From NCBI RefSeq assembly GCF_910596095.1, contig NC_056543.1, positions 20,710,042 through 20,774,041 on the forward strand: 64,000 nt of DNA, in the 5' to 3' direction. This DNA is from Thunnus maccoyii (taxonomy: Eukaryota; Chordata; Actinopteri; Scombriformes; Scombridae). Both the position numbers and the translations under genes were made by a program. Each line of letters begins with the position of its first letter. The first letter of the stretch is position 1. This document shows positions 15,354 through 32,667 of this stretch, one piece after another. Below the pieces are notes generated by a model. That model saw nothing but the letters and a program-made list of their open reading frames with translations. It had not been told where the DNA came from and did no database searches.

Positions 15354-16314
15354 TCTCACCTGAGGGATTATTCGATAATTCTAGCATCACTTACACTCGT
15401 ATGGATTTCACACAAGCACAAACAAGAGTGTGAGATCAAACCTACCAGTCTTGTAAAAAAAAAAAAAAATCACAATCAATTTACACAAGACATATGATCT
15501 GCAGTACTGATGCTTTTGCATTCAAATGCAATAAAACAACAATACTGCAGCTGAATCAGTTTCATCTATTAGCCTGCATTTTTGAATAAAAGAGCAGTGA
15601 TGCCTAACTATGTATGAAAAAAAGGCTGAGTGGAGTAATTTAAGTCTATTAAAAGTCTTTAATTCTAGTACTGAGTATTGAATAACATCAGGTGCTCTGA
15701 AGTGTCAGGAAATTGCAACACTGCAGGACAGTGAATGCTACATAGTTTTCAAAAGACTACAGGAACAGTTATTCTTTCCAACAACACTGAATTATGAAGC
15801 TGCTTGATGCTGTTGCATTGTTTTTAGTGGTTTGCATTATCCACACATTAACACTGTTCAAACTGAATATTACTTCAATTACATTTTGATTTAGTGATAT
15901 AGGTATTGAAATATGACAAATAAATAGATCAAACAATTAGTTATTAGTCTATATTGTCTCAAACAAACAGTCTTGTTAAGTAAAACTGAGATTTTTTTTT
16001 CTAAAAAAACAAACGTGTATTTCCAATGTCAATAAATACATGAATCAGGTCTTTATCATTAATCGTGTACACCGCACGCCACTGTTGACATGTTTTTACA
16101 TGACAGTGCATTTCATGTAATGTGAGGTGTTGTGTGTGTGTGTGTCTTTAAACTGTGCAGTGTGACAGTGTTTGCACCCTGGTGAAAACATGTTCACCCC
16201 TCTGTCGCATGGATGTATATGCTCTGCCGTCATGCCTTGACATGCAGGCAGCAACAGTTTTGTAACAGCCTTTTTTAAATAATTAAAAACATTTCTGACT
16301 GACTGTCAATTTAC

Positions 16315-16480
16315 CTGAGAACACGTGTCCTACTGTTCCTTCCTCTCCGCCTGCTGGTGAAAGGTCAGGTTTTATTCAAACTCTGATCCAGATCATTCAA
16401 CTCACTGATTTGGGGGGATTCCAGATGTCCAAACAGCTGTCTGTAGTCTGTAGATTTCGTTTAATCCTACTGGATTTTTC
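16315..16480 (-). other. nr1i2: possible nr1i2 5' non-coding exon
   Basis: A minus-strand donor (CTCAG|GTAAAT, exon end 16315) lies about 950 bases upstream of the first coding exon, whose acceptor sits just above 15359. The region also has an E-box (CACGTG, near 16322) and GC-rich sequence further upstream. The 5' end is a guess. Confidence 0.3.
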
Positions 16481-16654
16481 CCCCACTGGATTTTTTGAAC
16501 ATTCAACAGGTGAGGACGAATTTAGCACTTGCTCTTCCTGCTGAACGTGTCGTTTACTGTTGTTACAGGTACTCCCCGGCTGCAGCCCGCGGGAAGGCGG
16601 GGTTAGACGTCCAGCACCGCCCACGTCGATTAGAGTATGTCACTTTAGCACCTG

Positions 16655-16686
16655 TTGTGACGTCAATACTTCAAACGTGACGTAGG
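16655..16686. promoter_or_regulatory. CRE-like sites in GC-rich promoter candidate
   Basis: A full palindromic TGACGTCA lies at 16658-16665 and a half site TGACGTA at 16678-16684, downstream of a short GC-rich block (16570-16630). The region sits between nr1i2 (minus) and the small ORF at 17.2 kb (plus), so it could serve either. Binding is not shown. Confidence 0.35.
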
Positions 16687-16859
16687 GTAAACTGAGGTCA
16701 CAATGAGGTGAATTGTCCCTGAAAAAAAAGACATTCTGGAAGTTTTAAACTCACTTCTGTCTGCATGTGTGACAACTGCAAACTGTAAACTGTAGTTTCT
16801 GCATTTTTGTGGCATTTGTGCATTTTGATTGACAATTTAGCACTTAAACTCAGATTTAA

Positions 16860-17020
16860 GGTGAGAACAGAGAAACTTTTCACTTTCAGCAGATGAAAGT
16901 GAAAACAGCCTTCTAGTGTCAAACTCTGCACATACATCATTCTGCACGGTGAAGCTCCAAGTGAAAAAACAAGAAAAACATTTTTTTTTTTTTTTACTAG
17001 AGGGGGACTTTCAATCAGGC
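16860..17020. repeat. dispersed repeat, near-identical copy at 23.6 kb
   Basis: About 150 bases, including CCTTCTAGTGT and CACATACATCATTCTGCACG, recur almost unchanged at 23,590-23,735 in a cfap91 intron in the same orientation. The phrase 'gatcccctccagacatgttt' next to the second copy is common in fish repeats. Family unnamed. Confidence 0.6.
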
Positions 17021-17235
17021 AGGATAATAAATGACCATAACACCAGGTTTCTCATCATCTGGGTGCAGGTGTGTCTTGAATTCTGCCACTCAATCTCAGC
17101 CCTCATTTCTATACTGACTGAGTAACCTAAACAGTTGAGAGATCACAGTTTTGTGTCTGGCTGCCTGAACTCTGCTGGTTACCACTAGCTTCTCCATCTG
17201 ATCACTGGTATTGGGAAAACAAGAGCAAAAATGAA

Positions 17236-17463
17236 ATGTATGATTTATATGGCATTACAAAAATCAGACTTTACTTTTATTTCGGTGTGCTGATCATTAT
17301 GACATCATTTACCATCACATTTCTTGTTTTACTGATATGGTACAATGGTCAGAAAGCTGGACTAGATGTTTACATGCCACATTATCCTAGTTTCTATATG
17401 TCAGAGTACTCTAGCCAGCAGCAAATGCACATTTCTCCTAACAGGGATAAGGGCTTAGTCTGA
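17236..17463 (+). CDS. small single-pass membrane protein, unrecognised
   Basis: This is a 75-residue frame starting MYDLYGITKIRLYFYFG. It has one hydrophobic segment (about residues 14-36, FYFGVLIIMTSFTITFLVLL) and a tyrosine-rich polar tail (MPHYPSFYMSEYSS). The frame stays open upstream of the ATG back to about 17,131, so it may be the last exon of a longer protein. An AATAAA at 17525-17530 follows the stop by 61 bases, which suits a real transcript end. It lies between nr1i2 and cfap91 and converges on cfap91. I recognise no family. Length alone is weak evidence, so this is a candidate only. Confidence 0.35.
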   Translation: MYDLYGITKIRLYFYFGVLIIMTSFTITFLVLLIWYNGQKAGLDVYMPHYPSFYMSEYSSQQQMHISPNRDKGLV

Positions 17464-17524
17464 TGTCTGAAACAATGATATGGTGTTTAAATACAATTAA
17501 CATTCAATTTTCATTCCGTCTCTC

Positions 17525-17530
17525 AATAAA
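17525..17530 (+). terminator. polyadenylation signal after small membrane ORF
   Basis: AATAAA lies 61 bases after the stop of the 75-residue ORF and about 270 bases before the convergent cfap91 stop codon. Confidence 0.4.
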
Positions 17531-17796
17531 AAGCGTCCCTGAAACATCCTCAGATATTCATAAAGTCAGATCTGTCAAATCAAGATGCAGAAGTGCTTCA
17601 CAGTGAACAGGAAACATGCAGTGTATTCTAAATAAAACATAATGATCAGAAGGCTATAATTCACCCCAAAACTCACAGTGATGATGAAACTTATACTTTA
17701 ATAATACGAGTGAACAACAAATTCAGACATCAGAATTGCACCTCAGTACAGTTTGAATTTCTAGCCCTCTCTTTTCTAAGTTTGAGAAGTTTGGTG

Positions 17797-24321
<6,525 letters not shown>

Positions 24322-24407
24322 TTTCTTGATTAAACTAAACAAAGTGTTTTTTCGACTAATTTCTCTCGCAGACAGCAATATCGATGACGTGTGTGGTATG
24401 TATATAC

Positions 24408-24421
24408 GTAACCATGGAGAC
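24408..24421 (-). promoter_or_regulatory. RFX X-box-like site upstream of cfap91
   Basis: On the minus strand the site reads GTCTCCATGGTTAC, about 87 bases upstream of the cfap91 ATG. It is a near-match to the ciliary X-box (GTNRCC-AT-RGNAAC type). RFX factors are known to drive ciliary genes through such sites close to the start, which fits an axonemal gene. Binding is inferred. Confidence 0.5.
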
Positions 24422-24439
24422 TGTTTGGAAGGGGGAGGA

Positions 24440-24640
24440 CTTATTGCGCACGTCTACTTCCTTCTTTTTCTCATCATATTCTGGCAGCTGGAGCACCTTA
24501 GTCTTGAAGGAACAGCCATCTCCATAAGTGATGTTCAACTGCTTTACAAAATATGTGGTTCTTTCATAAAAGTCAAAGAGATAAGCCTAAAAATGCAAGG
24601 AAAGAAGTTCACTACGATTCCCAAGGAGCATTTCGGTAAG
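24440..24640. other. unexplained stretch open on both strands beside the cfap91 promoter
   Basis: On the minus strand an acceptor-like TTTTTAG leads into about 80 open codons with a protein-like composition (QLNITYGDGCSF, KVLQLPEYDEKKKE). On the plus strand a short frame beginning MQGKKFTTIPKEHFG ends at a good donor (GTAAGA, near 24,636). Both readings cannot be the main one. I recognise neither. The region could hold a small first exon, a degraded retrocopy or just chance openness. Confidence 0.3.
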
Positions 24641-25528
24641 AACCGTCCAATCACCACACACCGCTACCTCATGTTTAGATACTTGCACTGGTAGCAGCGA
24701 GCAGAGACTACAAATTAGTGAAAATTTGTGAAAACTGCATTAATCCAGCTGTTTAAATCAGGTCACTTTGAGCTTCTGAGTGTCTTTAATACACCTATAG
24801 TCACAGTCATATTAATCTTATCAACTATAGTGCACTTCGGTAACTTAACGTTAATTTATACCCAACTGCAACGAGGAAACGTCCACAGTAATGGTGGCAG
24901 AGGCTCATGGGAATCGTAGTATCTAAAGCCTTTCACCGTACCAAACTAATGGAAAACCAATATATAAAGAGAATTTGTCAAAAACGAAGACGAGATAATT
25001 AAACCTAAATGGTCAGAACATAAAATATCGTAACATTACAGACGTATAATAACAAATAATATTGTTGTATTACATAGGAGAAGGGAAGCCAGGGGGGGCT
25101 TGGCTCCTCTTAATAAGACATGAGCTCCTCTGAAAACATGATTTGAGAAATTTTGGGGGGTTTTCCAAAATATTGACAACATGCTATTTTAGCCATGCAT
25201 TTTTATTTTTATGTGTCTTCATCATCATGGATCATGCATAAAATGGGGCTATTACTAATGTATGATTCACGCATGAGGGTGATTCATCACTAATTCGCTC
25301 TCCTAAACATACCAGCATGCATGCTATTCTTGGCATCACCATTGAAACATGTTGGCGCAATGTCACAAACTTAACTCACTTTAACTCAAAGACTGGAAAA
25401 AAAACAAATTTTCTTAGTCCCACTTAGTATACGCATTACTCTGCATTTCTCCAAATCGCCATTACTCATTCCTCTGTTTTGTAGTCAAAAGGAAACCGAT
25501 GAAGCTTACTTGCAAATTTACCCAAAAT

Positions 25529-25606
25529 CCCCCCCCCCCCCCCCCCCCAATCAAAAAGAAGTGAGCTCCCCTGAGCCATGGCATAGTTCGCACGCTGTAT
25601 GTATAC

Positions 25607-25676
<70 letters not shown>
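25529..25676. repeat. poly-C tract and (TG)n-(AT)n microsatellite
   Basis: Twenty C at 25529-25548, then a TG repeat (about 25612-25647) running directly into an AT repeat (about 25648-25675), which is the edge of the Tc1/mariner remnant. Confidence 0.9.
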
Positions 25677-25680
<4 letters not shown>

Positions 25681-26405
25681 TGCGTAGCCACCAAACAGCT
25701 CTGACCCTGTCGATTCATGGACTCCAAAAGACCTCTGAAGGTGTCCTCTGGCATCTGGCACCAAGATGTTAGCAGCAGATCCTTTAAGTCACTTCACACA
25801 GATGCTAGATCGGATTGAGATCTGGGGAATTTGGGAGGCCAAGGCAACACCTTGAACTCTTTGTCATGTTCCTGAAACCATTACTGAACATTTTTTGCAG
25901 GGAATACAGTTGCCGTGAAGGGGTGTACTTGGTTTGCAATGTTTAGGTAGGTGGTACATGTCAAAGTAACATTCACATGAATGCCAGCACCCAAGGTTTC
26001 CCAGCAGAACATTGCTCAGAGCATCAGGTAAATCCCCAGGTAAACGATGCACACGCACTGTCCACATGATTTAAAAGAAAATGTGATTCATCAGACCAGG
26101 TCACCTTCTTCCATTGCTCCATGGTTCAGTTCTCACGCTCATGAGCCCATTGTAGATGCTTTAGGCAGCGGACAGTGGTCGGCATGGGCACTCTGACCGA
26201 TCTGCAGCTATGTAGCCCCATACACAGCAAGCTGCGATGCACTGTGTGTTCTGACACCCGTCTATCAAAGCCAGCATTAACTTTTTCGGTAATTTGTACT
26301 ACTTTAGCCCTTCTGAGGGATCAGAGCAGATAGGCTAGCCTTCACTTCCCATGTGCATCAAATGAGCCTTGGGCACCCATGACCCTGTCGCATGCTCTGA
26401 GTCAA
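25677..26405 (-). mobile_element. Tc1/mariner-type DNA transposon remnant
   Basis: Read on the minus strand, fragments match the C-terminal half of a fish Tc1/mariner transposase. A TTYLNIANQVHPFTATVFPA-like segment comes first, then EHDKEFKVLPWPPKFP (the PPNSPDLNP motif region, altered), then DLKDLLLTSWCQMPEDTFRG and GLLESMNRQGQSCLVA. Several frame breaks separate them. The N-terminal DNA-binding part is missing; the similarity stops at a TA/TG microsatellite near 26,405. This is a dead, 5'-truncated copy. Confidence 0.75.
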
Positions 26406-26427
26406 GGTGTGTATATGTGTATATATA

Positions 26428-26459
<32 letters not shown>

Positions 26460-26477
26460 ATGTATGTATATGTACTA

Positions 26478-26858
26478 CATTAGCACTTTATTAGGAAAAT
26501 ATTCAATTTAATGAAATCCAATACAACAGCTCTAATATAAATTATAAATTCTACTTTTATGCAGCTTACTGTACCTGTGCTGGGGTGTATTATGTTGTTC
26601 CTAAAAGTGTTCCTAATATTTTGTCCACCCCATTAACATACATGACAGAGCCAAAATACTAGGAACGCATTCCAGTACACCACCACCATCCACTACAACC
26701 TCTAAATAAACTTAAAGTAGAATTATCACCTTTCTGACAATGTCGGCAAAAACTGAAAATGTAAACAAACAAGCTTTGTAAAAGTAGAATTTATGGCAGA
26801 GCTGTTGTATTGGATTGTATTCGATTGCACAGGTAATCCTAATAAAGTATATATGGAC
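26478..26858. mobile_element. MITE-like element with about 75-bp imperfect terminal inverted repeats
   Basis: The left arm (about 26,480-26,572, containing CACTTTATTAGG, then CCAATACAACAGCTCT and AAATTCTACTTT) is the inverted complement of the right arm (about 26,771-26,850, AAAGTAGAATTTATGG, AGAGCTGTTGTATTGG and CCTAATAAAGTA). The central part has no coding capacity. It sits beside the Tc1/mariner remnant. Confidence 0.65.
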
Positions 26859-26999
26859 AGTATATAAATGAAGTATATACATATGTATATCTGTGTAGCC
26901 ACAATGTTCATCTTACAGTAGGAAAACATCTTTTTAGTACCCCAAATTCATCAACTACATACAAATTCTGAAGTATGTAGGCTGAAAAGATTTTGGAGT

Positions 27000-29900
27000 T
27001 TAATGAAGTGGCAGAGCACTTGATTTCTTCTCCTTATATTCTACTTATACTCTAACATTTATTTAATTTATTCCCACAAATCTTCACTTTTTACCTGAGG
27101 AAAGCTTAAAATTATTACTCCACAGATACAAACATTTTTTGCCTATCATTTACTTTTACATGGCATACTCTATACCCTTCAGAACATATTTTAGGGTTGT
27201 CAAAAAGGTTGATTTTGACATCAACAGGAAGTCAGTGTTATCAAAGGGAAACAGTGCAAAGACAGACACACACACACTCACAAATGTGTCATAGCAAATA
27301 TTTTCTTTCTCTTCCCTAAACTCTGCTTTATCAACTTTTTTTTAAAACATTTTTTGCGTATGAGGAACACAACTGACCAAAGTAGCATTACTTCACAGCT
27401 GGAAGTTTTTGCAATGTTGTGGAAAACCTAGTTCCTTTATGCCAAGTGTGCCAACTCACAGTCAGCTGAACTTCTGCTGCCTATATGTTAAATAAACACT
27501 GTCTAATATTAGATCTCAGAAAAAAGAGAAGAGATTATAAGTGGATCTCTTTGCTTTCACAGCAACAGCTTGGACAATGGTGACAATGCCTTGTCACTTA
27601 TTGTCTAGATTACTGCAGATAATACTTCCTTCTATTAATGTGTGTCTGCATTGTTTTCACAGTTTTTCTTTCTGTGGCATACATAGGCAGAGTGAGAGTG
27701 CAACACTGTGAAGGAAAAGCTGAGTTTTTCTCATTCATCCGCCCAATCTTATCTTATATGGAACAGTTAATATCAAGATGTCTCATTGCACGATGTACTC
27801 GCAAACCACAAACTCCAAATAGAGCTTGCAGATCATAACCACATACACAAGATAGCTTACCAAGTGTGTTCTTGTCAGTTAATCTCTGATCTGCAAATTG
27901 AGTCAGTAATAACGCCTGCCCCCACATGAACACATCAGCAACAGCTCATGTAAGCAACTCTGCATCTTTAACCCCTAGACAGCGAGATGTTCTTTCACCA
28001 GCAGATATAGACCACAAAAAAAACAACACTTGTGTCAAAATACTCTTACTCAGCATGAAAGACTTCTCCGAAATCTATAATGCCTAAACAATTATTGACT
28101 GGCTTATCAGTTAAAACCTTCTTAAAAGCAATGTGGTCTCTTTTAGAGATGCCTTGATTCAACTTTACAGTGATATTAGATTTGAATTGTACTGTCATAC
28201 TGAGAGTGTTTTTAAAAAAAATCTTTTTGTACACCCACATGTCTACAGTGAGGGTAGACTAAATATTAGAGACACAATTGAATAACAGCACAGCGCGACA
28301 TTACAACACAATTGAACAGCACCACAATCCACACTCTTCAAAATGTCTATAAAGTTAAATCAACACCTCAGTAAACTGTTTGAACAAAAAGTGGACATTA
28401 TAAGTTTCAAGAAAAAAGGTTTTGTTAGACTGTATTAAGATAGTGGTGTATATAGTATTGCCAGATGGGATTGACTTTTCATTTGTATTCAGGATAGGTT
28501 TTTACATTGATGTGTCCTTCTGCAGTGCATGGACCAACAACGTATTTTGTCATTTAATTTGGAGGTTAAGTGAACACAGCTTGCTTCCTCATCACATACA
28601 TGTGGCATGCACGATGTGATGAGTGAGATGGGGAAAGTTCAAATAATAATAATGATGATAATTCTTGGTTTGTTCCCATAAAATATGAAGGAGGTGGTGA
28701 TGAGGGCTGAAGAACTGGCTGAAGACTCTCGCATCGGTATCTAGTCCAGGTCATCTCGAACCCCGTCACACGGGCCCGGACGCGTGTCTGGTTGGCTTGT
28801 CACTGGTTGTGATGACTGGTCTAGAAGTGTACCTGGATTCTGGCGTTGACAATGGGGACATTGATTACTGAACACCATTCCTCCCCCTTTTTTATTTTTG
28901 TTTTATGCTGTTTTTCTTGTTTTTGTTGTCTGTCTCTATATTCTGCCTAATTTTTCCACAGAAAAAATGCTTTCCAATCCACCCTCGCTTTCTTTTTCCC
29001 TTTTTTACAGTCATATTTTTCAAGTTTTTGTAATTTCTCAATTCGACTCAAACCGAAACTGCTGTTTTCATGGAACCCAGAGTGTTTAATAAACAACTGT
29101 AACCGCCAACAAGTCTCTGGACCATGTTTATCACTCATTTTTGCATTTCCTGATAACTTAGGAACTTCTTTACTTTAATCTTTAACCAATTTACTGTGCA
29201 AGACCCAAGTGACCTCAACCTTTGATTTCAGTTCGGGTTCTTAATCACTCAACAGGTCATAACCCCTAATGGAAAGTCTTTACCTCTCACACGTCTTGTG
29301 TGGTCTTCACTACTGTATCCTCATTTAATTTCAGATGCTGTGTCATTCAAAATGTTATCTATAATCCTCGCAGGCAATCTCTTCTCGCCCTGGGAGTCAT
29401 TTATGAGCCTTCCTCGGGGGAGGTAGACTTTCTAGATCTTGGATGACTTGTAGTCCCCTGATCAGCTGCATGCAGATTTAACGTGTTTGGAAATAGATGA
29501 AGGAAGGAATGAGATTGGTATCCCAGATGAGCCCCCAAGTTGTCATGGTAATTCACCTCTTTCACCTGACTTCAGTGAGGAAAATAACAATTTCTCAATA
29601 CAGTATTATCACACTTTCTTCTTTTTTTTTTTTTTTAAATTGTGACATAACATATACAACATATAGCATTTACAGACATACATGCATGTACACTCATGTA
29701 TCTGGGGGTCATGTAATATGGCCAAATGCTCTCCCTGGCGGCAAATCTAGATACACCTATACACACCCACATACATCCACACAGAAATGTAATACATGAT
29801 AATACACACACTCATACTTACATACGCACATACAATGTAATTGTGTTAAATCAGAATATCTACAGAGATAGGTGAATGGCTACAACAAGTAAACAAAGAG

Positions 29901-30450
29901 AAAAATGAAATTAAATAGAAAAACAAAATTAAATAGATAATTATAATATCTAGTCATAATGGCTGTAATTAAAATATATAACCAGAACATGAAAGCATGA
30001 ACAGATGTTCTCTGTTTCTCTTTAAGACAGGAACATACAGTTCAGACATGGTTTCTATGACTGTCACTAAACATTTTTAACCATAATTTCCCTCACATTG
30101 TGCCTCACCAACATTTGAAAGCCTGCTCATGAATCAGTAGACTAGTAGGTAATTGAGTCAGTTCAAGAGTAAAATCTGATATATTTTCAACATCTGTACC
30201 ATAGACTTTTTTCACAGTGGAAATGTTGACCTGTCATAGTAAGAAAAGGACAGGTGTTACTAATAACACTATCGGTGGGTCTGTTCAAGATCAAGTCCCC
30301 AAGTAAGTCATGACAGTGTGACAGTGAGCTGGCATGCACAATACCAGGACCCTGAAACTGAACTTAACTGAATTCATGCGTGATTAATTTGATCAAAATG
30401 TCAAAACGTCTTCTGTGAAAAGTGCCTGTTGCAGTCTTTTCCTCACAGTT
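27000..30450. other. repeat-poor to repeat-like intergenic spacer
   Basis: No gene is recognised. The stretch around 28,580-29,130 has uneven base composition (a GC-rich patch at 28,750-28,800) and ends in AATAAACAACTGTAACC, which looks like the 3' end of some interspersed element, but I cannot name it. The rest is AT-rich. Confidence 0.4.
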
Positions 30451-31188
30451 ATGGAGAGTTTTAAGGGCTGAAACTAAATATATAAATACATAAATAATTA
30501 TAATTAAATGCTTAAATAAATTAGTAAATAAATAATTATGTAATTTAATTCATAATTGTCACCATACATAAATAACTCAGAAATTAAATGTTAAATGTAT
30601 TTATTTATTTATTCATTTACATATTTACACATTTGTATATTCATTTATTCATTCATATATTAATTTATTTACGTATTCATTTATTCATGCATTTATTTAT
30701 CTATTTATGATTTTATTTATTTATTTACATATACTTTTATTTATCCATAGTGTTGGTGAATGAACAGTGTTACAGACCCAGCAGGATCTGGGATCATGAA
30801 TACAGCTTCATTAATTTCTGTGTAAGTCAGGGCCAATATCATTCCAATTCATTCAGCGAAGTCCTCAGTCTGATCTAAAAAATGCATAGGAATTGGCATT
30901 TGGCTCCGTCTGTTCAGTTACAGTCAACATATCTACCACTGTGGCACACAAGATTCCATTACAATCTGCACTGGGTGCTACCATCTTGAATTAGGCAAAA
31001 GCAGTAGATTCAAGTTCAACAACCAACTGAAGGGCAGAGTCCGCCCCTGACTTTTGATGGATGAAGTTGTCTTTATTTCGCTGCAGCAACTTACACTATG
31101 GATAAACAAAAGTATATATAAGTAAATAAATAAAATTATAAATAGATAAATAAATGTGATATGAATGAATAAATGAATATACAAATGC

Positions 31189-31223
<35 letters not shown>

Positions 31224-31424
31224 TAGATACATATAAATACACAAATTTAACATTTATATATTTAAGGTCTCATTTAATTTGTGATTTATTTATTTATGTT
31301 GACAATTAAGAATTAAATTATATAATTATATATGTATTTGTTTATTTAAGCATAATTATTTATGTATTTATTAGCATTTATCTATTATTTAGTTTTGGCC
31401 TTTCAAACCCTCCATACAAAGTGG
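30451..31424. mobile_element. long-terminal-inverted-repeat, AT-rich element
   Basis: The left end (ATGGAGAGTTTTAAGGGCTG, then AACTAAAT) mirrors the right end (ATTTAGTTTTGG ... CCTCCAT). The following 250-300 bases of ATTTATTTATT-type sequence continue the inverted match, down to CTTTTATTTATCCATAG on the left (near 30,750) against CTATGGATAAACAAAAG on the right (near 31,095). A 340-base unique centre carries no recognisable ORF. A GATA microsatellite (about 31,189-31,224) interrupts the right arm. This fits a non-autonomous DNA element of the long-TIR or foldback type. Confidence 0.65.
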
Positions 31425-31949
31425 TCAATACTGTAGTTATTTTATTAGCATTAAAATAAGGCAGTTATGTGGAGGGATTGATGGGAGGCTGATTTGGCAT
31501 CCCCATTCCATTATTTAGGTTAGATAAGATAAGTGCGAGGGGTGTACTTTTGCTTGGCTGACTCCAGATAAAACAGAAAAACGAATCACATAAGATAACA
31601 CAAGCATGAAATCAGGTGAGTGGAAGGACTGGACATAATGTAATGTGGTTGTACCTCCCTTTGTCCCTTTGGACCCAGTCTGTTGCTGCTTGCATCCAAG
31701 CAGCAGAAAAAGATACAATTTCCACAACTTCCTCAGTCAGAATCAAAACAGGGAAGAGGCTTCATCTTGTGAAGCTTGAAGAAAGATGGTTTTTGTTCTT
31801 AAACCTAACCCTATAGCACTGTCACAACATATTTATCTTTCAGCAGTTTAGGTTTGGTTTAGGCACGATATCGTCCTGCCGAAAGCATAACTTTATTGTT
31901 TACACAGTTTATACCTGCTTTACCTTTCTTGGAGTGTTTCTACATACTG

Positions 31950-32230
31950 TAGTGACGGCCCTCATTTCCCAACATGCCTAGTGCTGGACTGAGTAGTTTG
32001 TTAAGTTTGCTGTGTTATAACTGTTCCGGGATGCAAACGTTATGTTTTGTTAGTGTTCGTAATGTATCTGTTCAGATCATGGTGGTTTATGTTCATAAGT
32101 GTCATTTTTATGCGGGTTTGTGGTTGACCCGCTGTATTTTCCTGTTATGTTTTCGAGTTTGAATTCTCTGTATTGTGTGTCAATAAAGGGATGACACTTT
32201 TGAGAACTGTTTCCTGCCTTTCAGTCTGCA
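31950..32230 (+). mobile_element. possible solo LTR-like fossil
   Basis: About 280 bases starting TGTAGTGACGG and containing a CAATAAAGGGATGACAC signal near the far end resemble the layout of a fish LTR. No internal genes or target duplication were found. Family not determined; low confidence. Confidence 0.25.
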
Positions 32231-32667
32231 CTGTTTGCCTCTATGCTGTGTGGATGATCATGTGACTTGCAAGAAAGGAAACTGGCATCTGAATTTATCA
32301 GATGTCAGCTCTGTGTCGGAGAAAAAAAAGGCAGATGTTTCGGTGGAAAGCGGTTTGGAGAGGAGGAAGAGAAAGAAGGAGGGAGGGATTTGTTAGTCAC
32401 ACATCCTTTATAAGTCTGTAACATGGGGGAGTGTCAAGTAGCCTATTCACAGTTTGTCTGGATGGAGTTAAGAACCTGCTTTACTCTAACTCTGACTGAA
32501 ATTGTATAATTTAGCTAAATGACACAAGAGCACAGGCAATACGATGCAACATAGAGACTGATGTTACTGTAGACAGCGCTCAGGACTGAGGATTTAGGAG
32601 GAGACTTGACTGGATGTTGGTCTAACTGTGGCAGCAAGTTGAAAAAGGAACCTCAGGACAACTGGAG

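Noticed and set aside
15051-15497. A 148-codon plus-strand frame
   Set aside because: It is the antisense of the nr1i2 zinc-finger exon, whose acid-rich coding makes the other strand open.
30978-31253. Minus-strand hydrophobic frame of Ile/Tyr/Leu repeats
   Set aside because: Translation of ATTTATTTATT low-complexity sequence in the arm of the inverted-repeat element.
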